Shown: positions 31,448-42,574, numbered from the stretch's first letter. The stretch: DNA of 64,000 nt from Paractinoplanes rishiriensis (GCF_016862375.1 NZ_BOMV01000071.1:124001-188000), one strand, 5' to 3'. Numbers and translations are program-made. Notes: a model not told the origin generated them from the sequence alone.

Positions 31448-32636
31448 GCTCCTGCAGGCGCCGGGCCGCGCCGGCCAGGTCGTCGAACGTCGCGGCCGGC
31501 AGCAGCAGGTCGCAGTGCGGCAGGGCGGCCGCCATGGCGGCCACGCGCGGGGTGAAGCCAGGCGCGCCGGCGCGGGGATTCAACCACAGGATGGCGTACG
31601 CGCGGCGGCGCAGCCGGGTCATCGCGGCGGCCAGGCGGACCGGCGGATCGCTGTCCCAGCCGTCCGACGCGACGATCACGACGGCACCGCGCACCGCATT
31701 GCCGTGGTGCGAATCGAGCAGCGCGGACACGCTGGTGGCGATCCGGGTGCCGCCGAACCGGTCGGTGACCTGGGCGGTGGCCTGCGCGATCGCCTGCCGG
31801 GCCGAGGTGTGCCGCAGCGCCGGGGTGAGCCGGGTCAGGCCGGTGCCGAAGGCGAACACCTCGGCGTCGGCCACCAGCGTGAACGCCCGCATCAGATGCA
31901 GGTACGCGGTGGCCTGGCTGCGCATCGACTCGCTCACGTCGCACAGCATCACCACCCGCCGGGGCCGCCGGACCGGGCGTTGCCGCACGACGGTCACCGG
32001 CTCGAAGGCGGTGCGCCGCGCCCGGGCGATGGTGGCGCGCAGCGCGACGCGGCGGCCGGCGGGGTCGGTCTCGTGCCGCCTCGACCGCCGGGTCGGCCAG
32101 GTTGTCAGGGTGTCCCGCAGCGCCCGGCCGAGTTGTTCGGCCTGGATCGCATCGAGGTCCTCGAACGGCTGGGCGGCCAGCTGAGCCAGCGCGCTGGGGC
32201 GCAGTTCGGGAATGTGGAGCGCCTCGTCCCCGGCCTCCGCCGGTGCGACGGCCGGCGGGAGGCTCGCCCACGGCAGGCCGCCGCCCGCGGTCACTTCGTC
32301 GCCGCCGGCCGGTACCGGCACGTGCACGTCGTTCCGGCCCGGCGGTCCGGCGGCGGCCCGGGTCAGCGGCAGCGGCGGCGCGTCGTCGAAGACGGCCGCG
32401 AAGACCCGGTCGAACGCGGCCACGTCAGCCTGCCGCCGGACGGTTGCGATCCGGGTGGTCCAGTAGAGCGCACTCCGCGACACCGGCGGGCTGGCGTCGA
32501 GGGCGCGCACCAGGGCGTCCACCTCGGTGAGGCCGGCCGGCACGCCGGCGCCGCGCAACCGGCCGGCGAAGGCCACCGCGAAGGCGGCCCGGTCGGCGCC
32601 GCGCAGCAGGACCGGGGCCGGGTCAGCCCCGGACAA
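31431..32636 (-). CDS. coxE: CoxE-like VWA protein for CO dehydrogenase maturation
   Basis: 401 aa with a von Willebrand factor A domain in the C-terminal half. The MIDAS motif CDVSESM and a later TSVSALL / VIVASDGWDSDPP segment fit the CoxE family. Known CoxE works with the MoxR ATPase CoxD to build the Cu-S-Mo active site of CoxL. The TTG 32636 start overlaps the coxG stop by 14 bp; no better start is seen. Last gene of the operon. Confidence 0.88.
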   Translation of the reverse strand: MSGADPAPVLLRGADRAAFAVAFAGRLRGAGVPAGLTEVDALVRALDASPPVSRSALYWTTRIATVRRQADVAAFDRVFAAVFDDAPPLPLTRAAAGPPGRNDVHVPVPAGGDEVTAGGGLPWASLPPAVAPAEAGDEALHIPELRPSALAQLAAQPFEDLDAIQAEQLGRALRDTLTTWPTRRSRRHETDPAGRRVALRATIARARRTAFEPVTVVRQRPVRRPRRVVMLCDVSESMRSQATAYLHLMRAFTLVADAEVFAFGTGLTRLTPALRHTSARQAIAQATAQVTDRFGGTRIATSVSALLDSHHGNAVRGAVVIVASDGWDSDPPVRLAAAMTRLRRRAYAILWLNPRAGAPGFTPRVAAMAAALPHCDLLLPAATFDDLAGAARRLQELSSRA

Positions 32637-33333
32637 CGAGCCAGGCGATGACGGCGCCGGCCACCACCACGCCGACGGCGACCGGGATCGCTCGCTTGTA
32701 GATGGACGAGCCGGCGATGCCCATCAGGTCGAGGGGCGCGGGTTCCTCCGGACCCGCGGCGGGTGCCTGGGCACCCGCCGCGGGCGTTGCCGGCACCGTG
32801 GGCGCCGGCGGTTGCTGCACCGGCACGGGGGACGCCGGAGCAGCAGGAGTGGAGGTATTTTCGGCGGCCAGGGTTTCGGCGGCTGGGGTTTCGGCGGCCA
32901 GTTTTGCTTCCAGGTTGGTGACGAACTGGGCCAGCAGCTTGCTCGACACTTCCTTGATCATGCCGCTGCCGAACTGGGCCAGTTTGCCGCTGATTTTCAG
33001 GTCGGTGTCGACGCTCACCCGGGTGTTGTCGCCGTCCGGGGTCAGCACCGCGGTGACCAGCGCGGCCGCGTTACCGGCCGAGCGGGCGTCGCGGCCCTTC
33101 GCGTCGATCACCGCACGGTACCCCGCCTCGTCCCGCTCGGCGAATTGGGCGATGCCCGCGAACTCGGAGATCACCGGGCCCACCTTGACCCTGACCTTGC
33201 CCCGGTAGACCTCGCCCTCGACGCCGGTGAGCTGGGCACCCGGCATGCACGGCGCGATGCCCTCCAGATCGGTGAGGACCCGCCAAGCGTTCTCGATCGG
33301 GGTTTTGACGGTGAACTCATTCACGATTTTCAC
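32623..33333 (-). CDS. coxG: CoxG, SRPBCC-fold membrane recruitment protein
   Basis: 236 aa. The CoxG domain (EFTVKTPIENAWRVLTDLEGIAPCMPGAQLTG) is an SRPBCC cavity fold. A Pro/Ala-rich linker and a C-terminal membrane helix (AIPVAVGVVVAGAVIAWLVV) follow, consistent with the known role of CoxG in linking CO dehydrogenase or its quinone substrate to the membrane. GTG 33333 has AGGAG five bases upstream and overlaps the coxD stop as GTGA. Confidence 0.9.
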   Translation of the reverse strand: MKIVNEFTVKTPIENAWRVLTDLEGIAPCMPGAQLTGVEGEVYRGKVRVKVGPVISEFAGIAQFAERDEAGYRAVIDAKGRDARSAGNAAALVTAVLTPDGDNTRVSVDTDLKISGKLAQFGSGMIKEVSSKLLAQFVTNLEAKLAAETPAAETLAAENTSTPAAPASPVPVQQPPAPTVPATPAAGAQAPAAGPEEPAPLDLMGIAGSSIYKRAIPVAVGVVVAGAVIAWLVVRG

Positions 33334-34190
33334 GGTGACTCCTGATGTGCGGCGCCCGCGACCACCAGGCGGTCGTCGGGCGTTTTGGCGATCGTGCCGA
33401 GGGTGCGCAGCACGTCGTCGGGGGCCAGTTCGGTGACACCGAGCGCGGCGAGCGCCGACACCCAGTCGATGGTCTCGGCGAGTCCGGGCGCCTTGTCGAG
33501 TTCCAGCCGGCGCACCCGGCCGACGAACTCGGTGGCGCTGCGGATCAGCGGGTGGCCGGCCCCCGGCACGGCCCGGCGGACGATCGCGGCGGCCCGCTCC
33601 GGGGCCGGGAACTCGATCCAGTGGTAGAGGCAGCGGCGGCGCAACGCGTCGTGCAGTTCCCGGCTGCGGTTCGAGGTGAGCACCACGACCGGCGGGTGCA
33701 CCGCGGTGAACGTGCCCAGTTCCGGCACGGTGATCGCGGCCTCGCCGAGGAACTCGAACAGCAGCGCCTCGAACTCGTCGTCGGCCCGGTCGATCTCGTC
33801 GATCAGCAGCACCGGCGGGGTGGGGCCGCGATGGCGTACGGCTCTCAGAATTGGCCTTTCCTGCAGGAACTCCTCGGTGAACAGGTCGGCGTCGCCGAGC
33901 CGCTCGTGCCGTGCCTCGGCCAGCCTGATGGCGAGCAGTTGGCGCTGGTAGTTCCACTCGTACAGGGCCTCGCCCGCGGTCAGCCCCTCATAGCACTGCA
34001 GCCGGATCAGCGGCGTGTCCAGCGCGGCGGCGAGAGCCTTGGCGGCTGCCGTCTTGCCCACTCCCGGCTCGCCCTCCAGCAGCAGCGGCTTGCCCAGGCG
34101 CAGCGCCAGGAACACGGCCATGGCGAGGCCGTCGTCGACGAGGTAGTCCACGGCGTCGAGCCGCCGCCGCACCTCCTGGGGCTCGTTCAC
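33330..34190 (-). CDS. coxD: CoxD, MoxR-type AAA+ ATPase
   Basis: 286 aa. Walker A GEPGVGKT (~residue 40), Walker B VLLIDEIDRA, sensor TSNRSRELHDALRRRC and the MoxR C-terminal lid. CoxD partially unfolds apo-CoxL to insert the bimetallic CuSMoO2 cluster, using ATP. GTG 34190 overlaps the upstream stop (GTGA), and the 3' end overlaps coxG the same way, so the accessory genes are strictly coupled. Confidence 0.92.
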   Translation of the reverse strand: MNEPQEVRRRLDAVDYLVDDGLAMAVFLALRLGKPLLLEGEPGVGKTAAAKALAAALDTPLIRLQCYEGLTAGEALYEWNYQRQLLAIRLAEARHERLGDADLFTEEFLQERPILRAVRHRGPTPPVLLIDEIDRADDEFEALLFEFLGEAAITVPELGTFTAVHPPVVVLTSNRSRELHDALRRRCLYHWIEFPAPERAAAIVRRAVPGAGHPLIRSATEFVGRVRRLELDKAPGLAETIDWVSALAALGVTELAPDDVLRTLGTIAKTPDDRLVVAGAAHQESP

Positions 34191-34756
34191 CGCGCTCCGC
34201 CCGCGAGCAGCCGCCAGTAGTCGTGCCGGGTGTCCACGTCGATCGGGACCGGACCGGCGCACCGCACCTCGGTCGCCGGGAAGCGGCCGGAGTGCAGCAG
34301 CTTCCAGACGGCCTTGTCGCCGTGCAGGGTGGTGAGGTCGCCGAAGACCGGCCGGCGGAACAGAAGCGGGTGCCCGAGGCCGTCGTCGTAGCGGCAGACC
34401 GCGACCGGCGTCTCCGCCGCCGCCAGCCGCCGGACGTCGGCCGGGTCGATGCCGGGCTGATCGCCGAGCAGCAGCACCACGGCGTCCCCGGCGATCTCCG
34501 CCGCCGCGGCCCGGATCGACGACCCGCAACCACTCGAAAAGTCCGGATTGTCGACGACCGTGCAGCCGCCGAGGTCGACGCGGCCGCGAATCTCGCCGGC
34601 CGACCCGCCGAGCGTCACCAGCAACTGATCGAACCCGCAGGCCCGGGCCACGTCCAGGGTGGCGTCGAGCAGCGTGCGTCCCCGGTAGGGCAGCAACTGC
34701 TTGGCCTCCCCGAGCCGCAACGACCCGCCGGCCGCCAGCACCAGCCCGGTCAGCAT
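34187..34756 (-). CDS. MobA/MocA-like molybdenum cofactor nucleotidyltransferase
   Basis: 189 aa. GT-A-type nucleotidyltransferase motif LVLAAGGSLRLGEAKQLLPYRG, and acceptor loops LLLGDQPGIDPADV and GHPLLFRR. MocA homologues attach CMP to molybdopterin to make the MCD cofactor used by CO and xanthine dehydrogenases, which fits the operon. ATG overlaps the preceding stop as TGATG. Confidence 0.88.
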   Translation of the reverse strand: MLTGLVLAAGGSLRLGEAKQLLPYRGRTLLDATLDVARACGFDQLLVTLGGSAGEIRGRVDLGGCTVVDNPDFSSGCGSSIRAAAAEIAGDAVVLLLGDQPGIDPADVRRLAAAETPVAVCRYDDGLGHPLLFRRPVFGDLTTLHGDKAVWKLLHSGRFPATEVRCAGPVPIDVDTRHDYWRLLAGGAR

Positions 34757-35700
34757 CAGGCCGCCGCGAACCGGTCGCGGCACCCTACACAGCAGAACCA
34801 GTGCTCCACCCCGTCCACAACGGCATGCGGCGTGTCCGCACCGACCACCACGGTCATCCCGCAAACGGGATCGACGGCCTGCCGGGGCACGGCGGCACCG
34901 GCGGCATGCCCGCCAGCCGCACGCCCAGCCGCGCCGCTAGCCGCACGCCCAGCCGCCTCACGCCCGATCCCGCCGCCCGCCTCATGCCCCGGCGCAGCCC
35001 CTTCCTGCCGGATATTTCGCACGATTTCCGACAAGACCGATAGCGCGATCTCCTTGGGCGTGCGGGCGCCGATGTCGATCCCCGCGTGCGGATGCACCCG
35101 CGCCCGTTCCGCCTCGGTGAGGCCCATGCCGTCGAGGACGGCGGCGCCCCGGGTGCGGCTCGCGATCAGCGCGATGAACGGCACCCCGGCCTCCAGCGCG
35201 TCCCGGATCGCCCGTTCCTCGTCGCGGCCCAGGCCGGCCACCACCACCGCGCTCGCTCGTTCGCCCGGAGCGGTCACCTCGAAGTCCAGGAACGCCGCCA
35301 GTTCCGCCACCGCCGCACCGATCGGGGTGCCGGTGCCGGCCACCCCGAGCAGCGGGCGGGGCAGCACCGGCCGCAGGAAGATCTCGATGGCTCCGCCGGA
35401 CAGGCACGGGTTGACCACGACCAGCGCGCCGGGCGCCTCCGGGAACTCGGCCGAGCCGTCCGGCAGCACACGCAGCAGCAGCGTGGCGCCGTCCCGCAGG
35501 GTGCCGAGCGCCGCCGCCCGCACCGAACTCTCGGCACACACCCCGCCGACGAAGCCCTCGATGGACCCGTCGTCGAGGATCACCGCGTCGTCGCCCGGCT
35601 GGGCCGAGGTGGGCGCCTGGGCCCGTACGACGGTGGCGTGCACGAACGGGCGGCGCAGGCCGGTGAGCTCCCGGGCGCGCTCGGCGATGCTGGTCGTCAA
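34756..35700 (-). CDS. XdhC/CoxI-family maturation protein fused to a C-terminal YHS domain
   Basis: 314 aa. N-terminal XdhC/CoxI domain (EGFVGGVCAESSVRAAALG with its conserved Cys), Rossmann-like C-domain (GVAGTGTPIGAAVAEL, DIGARTPKEIALSVLSEIV), an Ala/Gly-rich linker, and a ~40-residue YHS module (VDPVCGMTVVVGADTPHAV...CCVGCRDRFA) with metal-binding Cys residues. XdhC proteins bind Mo cofactor and promote its sulfuration. The YHS tail may deliver copper, needed by form I CoxL, but that is inference. TTG 35700 has a strong AGGAGG. Confidence 0.85.
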   Translation of the reverse strand: MTTSIAERARELTGLRRPFVHATVVRAQAPTSAQPGDDAVILDDGSIEGFVGGVCAESSVRAAALGTLRDGATLLLRVLPDGSAEFPEAPGALVVVNPCLSGGAIEIFLRPVLPRPLLGVAGTGTPIGAAVAELAAFLDFEVTAPGERASAVVVAGLGRDEERAIRDALEAGVPFIALIASRTRGAAVLDGMGLTEAERARVHPHAGIDIGARTPKEIALSVLSEIVRNIRQEGAAPGHEAGGGIGREAAGRAASGAAGRAAGGHAAGAAVPRQAVDPVCGMTVVVGADTPHAVVDGVEHWFCCVGCRDRFAAA

Positions 35701-35710
35701 CGCGTACCTC

Positions 35711-38100
<2,390 letters not shown>

Positions 38101-38104
<4 letters not shown>

Positions 38105-38577
38105 TTCGCTGCCTCCGCCGCCTCGTGCACGGCCGCCCAGCGCACCGACCGCACGATCGTCGAGTAACCCGTGCACCGGCAGATCTGGCCCGAGATGGCC
38201 TCACGGATCTCGGCGTCGGTCGGGTCGGGGTTGTGGTCGAGCAGCGCCCGGCAGGTCATCATCATGCCCGGCGTGCAGAAGCCGCACTGGAGCCCGTGGC
38301 ACTGCATGAAGCCCTGCTGGATCGGGTCGAGCTCGCCGTTCTGGGCCAGGCCTTCGACGGTACGCACCTCGTGCCCGCCGGCCATCGCGGCCAGCACCGT
38401 GCACGACTTGACCGGCTCGCCGTCCAGCCAGACCACGCAGGTGCCGCAGTTGCTGGTGTCGCAACCCCAGTGCGTGCCGGTGAGGCCGAGCGTGTCGCGC
38501 AGGAAGTGCACGAGCAGCAGCCGGCCCTCGATCTCCCGGGTCACCTCTTCGCCGTTCACGATCATCGTGACCTGCAT
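38101..38577 (-). CDS. coxS: CO dehydrogenase small iron-sulfur subunit
   Basis: 158 aa with two [2Fe-2S] sites: the plant-ferredoxin-type GCDTSNCGTC...C near residues 40-65 and the C-terminal GFCTPGM...CRCTGY near 100-140. It carries electrons from CoxL to the FAD of CoxM. ATG 38577 lies two bases after the coxM stop. Confidence 0.96.
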
Positions 38578-38579
38578 GC

Positions 38580-39449
38580 TCAGCTCCTCGCCCTTGCCAC
38601 CGCGGCCCGCAGTGTCCGCCTGGTCAGCTCGTTGGCGAGGTGGCGCTTGTAGTCGGCGCTGCCCCGCTGGTCGGTGGCCGGGTCGCAGCTGCCCGCCGCG
38701 ATCTCGCCGGCCTGCGCGTACAGCTCCTCGGACGGCTCCCGCCCCCGCGACATCTCCGAGATCTCGGGAATTCCCGTCGTGTTCGGCCCGACCGCCGCCA
38801 GCCCCACCCGGGCATCCACGATCCTGCCCTCGGCCAGCCACACGGCGGCACCGGCGGAGACGACCGCCCAGTCTCCCGCCCGGCGTTCGACCTTCTCGTA
38901 GGCGCTGCCCGCTCCGGGCCGGCGCGGCAGCCGGATCTCGACCAGGATCTCGTCGTCGGCGACCGCCGTCTCGTACGGCCCAACATGGAACTCCTCCATG
39001 CCGACCACCCGGGTGCCGCCCGGCCCCCGGATCACGCAGCTGGCGTCGAGCGTGGTGCAGACCGCGGAGAGATCCTCGGACGGGTCGGCCTGGCACAGCG
39101 AGCCCCCGAGGGTGCCGCGATTGCGCACGACCGGGTCGGCGATCACCCGTTCCGCGTCCCGGAAAATCGGGAACGCGACCGCGAGATCTTCCGATTCCAG
39201 CAGCTCCCGATGCCGGGTGAGAGCGCCAATTCGCACCTCGTCCGCGGCCACCCGGATATAACCGAGCTCGTCATGCAATGGATTGATATCGATGAGATAT
39301 TCGAAATTCGCCAGCCTCAGCTTCATCATCGGCAACAGGCTGTGGCCGCCCGCCACCAGGCGCGCTGAGCTGCCCAGTCGTTCCAGTAGTCCAATGGCCT
39401 GATCCACCGTGGTGGCGCGTTCGTACTCGAACGGAGCCGGCACCTGCAC
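38580..39449 (-). CDS. coxM: CO dehydrogenase medium FAD subunit
   Basis: 289 aa. FAD-binding motifs AGGHSLLPMMKLRLA (~residue 34) and TLGGSLCQADPSED (~110), with the C-terminal CO-deh_flav_C domain. It passes electrons from CoxS to the quinone or cytochrome chain. GTG 39449 has GGGAGG six bases upstream. First gene of the cox operon. Confidence 0.95.
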   Translation of the reverse strand: MQVPAPFEYERATTVDQAIGLLERLGSSARLVAGGHSLLPMMKLRLANFEYLIDINPLHDELGYIRVAADEVRIGALTRHRELLESEDLAVAFPIFRDAERVIADPVVRNRGTLGGSLCQADPSEDLSAVCTTLDASCVIRGPGGTRVVGMEEFHVGPYETAVADDEILVEIRLPRRPGAGSAYEKVERRAGDWAVVSAGAAVWLAEGRIVDARVGLAAVGPNTTGIPEISEMSRGREPSEELYAQAGEIAAGSCDPATDQRGSADYKRHLANELTRRTLRAAVARARS

Positions 39450-39473
39450 GCTGCACCTCCCGAAATCCCGGTG

Positions 39474-39502
39474 AATCTCGCGCGCCCCGCCGGCAATGTC
39501 AA
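39474..39502 (-). promoter_or_regulatory. Putative promoter of the cox operon
   Basis: TTGACA (39502-39497) and GAGATT (39479-39474) on the minus strand are separated by 17 bp, and the coxM start is 25 bp further on. The -10 match is weak, which fits an activator-dependent promoter. Confidence 0.5.
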
Positions 39503-39508
39503 CAGCCG

Positions 39509-39526
39509 GTTAAGGGATGACTTAAC
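39509..39526. promoter_or_regulatory. LysR-type operator in the coxM/xdhC divergent region
   Basis: GTTAAGGGATGACTTAAC: perfect 6-bp arms with a 6-bp spacer, containing the T-N11-A pattern of LysR boxes. It sits just upstream of the predicted coxM -35 and 21 bp before the divergent XdhC gene, and is the best palindrome in this gap. Confidence 0.6.
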
Positions 39527-39547
39527 TTGTCGTTGACGAGGCCACCC

Positions 39548-40723
39548 ATGATCAAGGACGCTACGGCAATGCGGGACATCGCGGAGGGGCTGATCGGCTG
39601 GCGTGCGGCCGGGATCTCGTTCGCGGTGGCGACGGTTGTGCGCACCTGGCGGTCGGCGCCGCGGCAGCCCGGGGCAGCGATGGCCGTGAGCGAGCAGGGC
39701 GAGGTGCTCGGCAGCGTGAGCGGCGGTTGCGTCGAGGGCGCGGTCTACGCGGCGGCCGAGGAGGTCATCCAGACCAAAAAAGCTCAAATGCACACGTACG
39801 GCGTGAGCGACGGCGACGCGTTCGAGGTCGGGCTCACCTGCGGCGGCACCATCGAACTGCTGATCCAGCCGGACGAGTCGCTGGTCGAGATCGACGCGGT
39901 CCTGGCCGCCATCACCGCGGGCCGGCCGGTCGCCACCGTCTCCGCGGCCGACAGCCAACTCGTCGTGTGGCCGGACGCCCTGACCGCCGGCACCCTCACC
40001 CCCGGCACCCTGACCCCCGGCACCCTCACCCCCGGCACCCTGACCCCCGGCACCCTGACCGCCGGCACCCTGGGCGACGCCGGCCTCGACTACGCGGCCG
40101 CCCAGCAGGCCACCGGGATGCTGGCCGCCGGCGCGAACGGCACCATCCACCTGGGCGCCCACGGCGAGCAACGGATGGACGAGTTCGAGGCGTTCGTCCA
40201 GTCCTACCTGAACCCACCCCGCATGATCGTGTTCGGCGCCATCGACTTCGCCGGCGCGGTGGCCCGGATCGGCCGCTTCCTCGGCTACCACGTCACGGTC
40301 TGCGACGCCCGTCCGGTCTTCGCCACCCGCAAGCGCTTCCCCGACGTCGACGACCTGGTCGTGCAGTGGCCGCACAAATACCTGGAGGCCACCGCGGTCG
40401 ACGAACGCACCGTCCTGTGCGTCCTCACCCACGACCCGAAGTTCGACGTGCCCCTGCTCGAGGTGGCCCTGCGCACCCCCGCCCGCTACATCGGCGCAAT
40501 GGGCAGCCGGCGAACCCACGACGACCGGATGCGCCGCCTGCGCGAAGCCGGCCTCCCCGAGGAGCAACTGGCCCGCCTGTCCTCGCCGATCGGCCTGGAC
40601 CTGGGCGCCCGCACCCCCGAGGAGACGGCCGTGGCGATCGCGGCCGAGATAGTCGCGAAGGCCTGGGGCGGCAGCGGCCTGCCCTTGACCACCCTGGATG
40701 CCCCGATCCACCGGCAGCCGTAG
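39548..40723 (+). CDS. XdhC/CoxI-family molybdoenzyme maturation protein with internal GTLTP repeats
   Basis: 391 aa. N-terminal XdhC domain (AMAVSEQGEVLGSVSGGCVEGAV with conserved Cys; GLTCGGTIELLIQP) and Rossmann C-terminal domain (MIVFGAIDFAGAVARI, YIGAMGSRRTHDDRM, LDLGARTPEETAVAIAAEIV). Between them, four GTLTP repeats and two degenerate ones form a flexible insert of ~30 residues. It would sulfurate or insert Mo cofactor for the divergent CO dehydrogenase. ATG 39548 with GAGG SD. Confidence 0.9.
   Translation: MIKDATAMRDIAEGLIGWRAAGISFAVATVVRTWRSAPRQPGAAMAVSEQGEVLGSVSGGCVEGAVYAAAEEVIQTKKAQMHTYGVSDGDAFEVGLTCGGTIELLIQPDESLVEIDAVLAAITAGRPVATVSAADSQLVVWPDALTAGTLTPGTLTPGTLTPGTLTPGTLTAGTLGDAGLDYAAAQQATGMLAAGANGTIHLGAHGEQRMDEFEAFVQSYLNPPRMIVFGAIDFAGAVARIGRFLGYHVTVCDARPVFATRKRFPDVDDLVVQWPHKYLEATAVDERTVLCVLTHDPKFDVPLLEVALRTPARYIGAMGSRRTHDDRMRRLREAGLPEEQLARLSSPIGLDLGARTPEETAVAIAAEIVAKAWGGSGLPLTTLDAPIHRQP
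39989..40078 (+). repeat. 15-bp tandem repeat inside the XdhC gene
   Basis: GGCACCCTSACCCCC is repeated in frame: four good units, one with ACCGCC and one degenerate, encoding (GTLTP)4-GTLTA-GTLGD. Length variation between strains would change only linker length. Confidence 0.9.
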
Positions 40724-40988
40724 CAGGCCGCACGCCGCGATCTCGGCGAGCGGGTGCTGCGGCCCACCGGCCCGGATGGGCACTCAGCCGCCCGCTCGGC
40801 GCGAACCGGCAGCGCGGCCCAGCCGCTCGTCAACCTGGCCCTCTCCCCGCGACGAGATGGTGTCGAGTTCCTGTTCCTGGAAGACAGAGTGACAGCAGAT
40901 CGCCAAGATCTGGACGCGGCGACCCGACCTGCGCCCGGTCAGGACGGATTTATCGGGTATATCCCCCGGGTAAGCCGGAGCCGTCCGG

Positions 40989-41939
40989 TCAGCGGGCTCC
41001 GTCGGCCGCCTCGGCAACCACCGGCCGGGTGGCGGCGCCTTCGGCAGAGGTATCGGCACCAGGGACGGCGCCGGTCGCAGAGCCCGCCCCAGGAGCGGTG
41101 CCGGCACCAGGCGCATTGCCCGCCCCAGGCGCATTGCCCGCCCCAGGCGCATTGCCCGCCCCAGGCGCAGAGCCCGCCCCAGGCGCAGAGCCCGCCCCAG
41201 GAGCAGAGCCCGCCCCAGGAGCGGTGCCAGGACCGGGCTCGGCGCCGGGATCGGGATCCGGGGACGCTGTCGTGAGGGCGACGGCGGTCGCCTCGGCCGG
41301 GATGTGCTGGGGCGTTGCCAGCGCGGCCAGGCGGTCGAGGCCGACCACCACGGCGCCGAGGATGCCGAAGATCGCGCCCAGTTGGAGGAACTGGCCGGCC
41401 ACCCAGTCGTAGCCGCGCTCGGACGGGTCCAGGAAGAAGTACGGGTAGCGGGTGGGTGCGGCCGGCAGCAGCACCGCGCGGATCTCGATGATCAGGCCGT
41501 AGCCCAGCGGGAACGCGACCCACAGCGGGATGTCCCGCCAGCGCACCACGCGGTGCGGGCCGAACGCCACCCAGTCGATCAGGATCATGGCCGGCACCAC
41601 GTAGTGCACCAGGAACGCCGACCAGTTCCGCAGCGCGGCGACCGGGTCTTCCGCGGCCAGGCCGGGCAGCGGGTTGGCGCCCTTGCTGAGCAGGAAGTGG
41701 GAGATCAGGCAGGTGATCAGGATCCACAGTGTGACCGCGCCGCGCAGCCGGGGTGCGGCCGGTTCGGCCGAGTTGCGGTGCACCATCCAGTAGAGCAGGC
41801 CGGCGAAGTAACCCAGCGCGATAATGTTGCTCTGCGCCGTGAAATAGAGGATCCGGTGCTCGGTGGCCAGCAGACCGGCCACGGCGCACAGCACGATGCC
41901 CGCCCGCCACCAGAACTGCGGACGCGTATAGATCGACAT
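40989..41939 (-). CDS. Pr6Pr-like membrane protein with a repetitive GAGxAP tail
   Basis: 316 aa, ATG 41939 with GGAGG. About six to seven helices in the first ~205 residues, with the FAR-17A/Pr6Pr landmarks YFTAQSNIIAL, NWSAFLVHYVVPAMILIDWV and YPYFFLDP. The last ~105 residues are low-complexity: eight or more (GAGxAP) hexapeptides, likely a flexible cytoplasmic or external tail. Function of the family unknown. The 265 bp to the convergent XdhC gene show nothing I can identify. Confidence 0.8.
   Translation of the reverse strand: MSIYTRPQFWWRAGIVLCAVAGLLATEHRILYFTAQSNIIALGYFAGLLYWMVHRNSAEPAAPRLRGAVTLWILITCLISHFLLSKGANPLPGLAAEDPVAALRNWSAFLVHYVVPAMILIDWVAFGPHRVVRWRDIPLWVAFPLGYGLIIEIRAVLLPAAPTRYPYFFLDPSERGYDWVAGQFLQLGAIFGILGAVVVGLDRLAALATPQHIPAEATAVALTTASPDPDPGAEPGPGTAPGAGSAPGAGSAPGAGSAPGAGNAPGAGNAPGAGNAPGAGTAPGAGSATGAVPGADTSAEGAATRPVVAEAADGAR
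41081..41230 (-). repeat. 18-bp tandem repeat encoding the GAGxAP tail
   Basis: About eight units of GCCCGCCCCAGGCGCATT-like sequence, in frame, with variants at the last codons (GCAGAG, GCATTG, GCGGTG). Confidence 0.85.
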
Positions 41940-41949
41940 GGAACCTCCG

Positions 41950-41968
41950 TACTCGCGAGTAGCGAGTA
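41950..41968. promoter_or_regulatory. TACTCGCGAGTA palindrome with an extra half-site
   Basis: TACTCGCGAGTAGCGAGTA: a perfect 12-bp palindrome followed by a third GCGAGTA half-site, 11 bp upstream of the membrane-protein start and inside its likely leader or promoter. Candidate repressor site. Confidence 0.45.
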
Positions 41969-42030
41969 TGGCCGATGACCCGGGGATCGGCCAAGATCAC
42001 CGTGGCGGCTACCGGTAGGCTGCCCCGTTC

Positions 42031-42558
42031 ATGGAGACCGACGCGCCGTTCGTGTTCACGGCACAGCTGACGCAGGACCAGATCCGCGCCGCCGTGCGGC
42101 GCGCCGCCCGCAAGTTCATCCGCTTCAGCTGGTGCGCGGGCGTCCTTTTTGTGCTGTACGGGGTGACGCTGTGGGCGATCGACCCGGGCTCGCCGTGGGC
42201 GGCGCTCCTGTTCGCCGCGGCCGGTGCGGTGATCGGGTTCGGCGGCCCGATGCTGCAGCTGAAGGTGGCGGTGGGCCGGGCCACCCGGACGCTGGACCAG
42301 CCGACCGAGTACCGCTTCGACACCGAGGGCGTCCGCTCGGCCAACCAGCTGGCCGACTCGCTCGTCCGCTGGCCGCTGATCGGCCGCGCCGAACAGCTCG
42401 ACGACCTGCTGCTGCTCTGGCTGGGCAAAGGCCAGGTCATCCCGGTGCCGGTGGGCCGGCTGCCGGCCGGCACCCGCGCGGCGCTGATCGCATTCGTCGA
42501 GGAGCGGCGCGCCGCGAGGCCGGCCGACGCGGCTGCCGTGCGCCCGCCGACGCCGTAA
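42031..42558 (+). CDS. Small membrane protein with YcxB-like C-terminal domain
   Basis: 175 aa. Two helices (residues ~34-50 and 57-75) are followed by a ~75-residue cytoplasmic domain (TEYRFDTEGVRSANQLADSLVRWPLIGRAEQLDDLLLLWLGKGQVIPVP), characteristic of YcxB-family proteins of unknown function. ATG 42031; SD weak. The intergenic sequence after it is filled by 14-bp repeats. Confidence 0.75.
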   Translation: METDAPFVFTAQLTQDQIRAAVRRAARKFIRFSWCAGVLFVLYGVTLWAIDPGSPWAALLFAAAGAVIGFGGPMLQLKVAVGRATRTLDQPTEYRFDTEGVRSANQLADSLVRWPLIGRAEQLDDLLLLWLGKGQVIPVPVGRLPAGTRAALIAFVEERRAARPADAAAVRPPTP

Positions 42559-42574
42559 CGGCAGTCAGCGGGCG

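Noticed and set aside
41081..41230. Regular 18-bp repeats considered as a CRISPR-like array
   Set aside because: Units abut without spacers and are in frame with a GAGxAP coding repeat.
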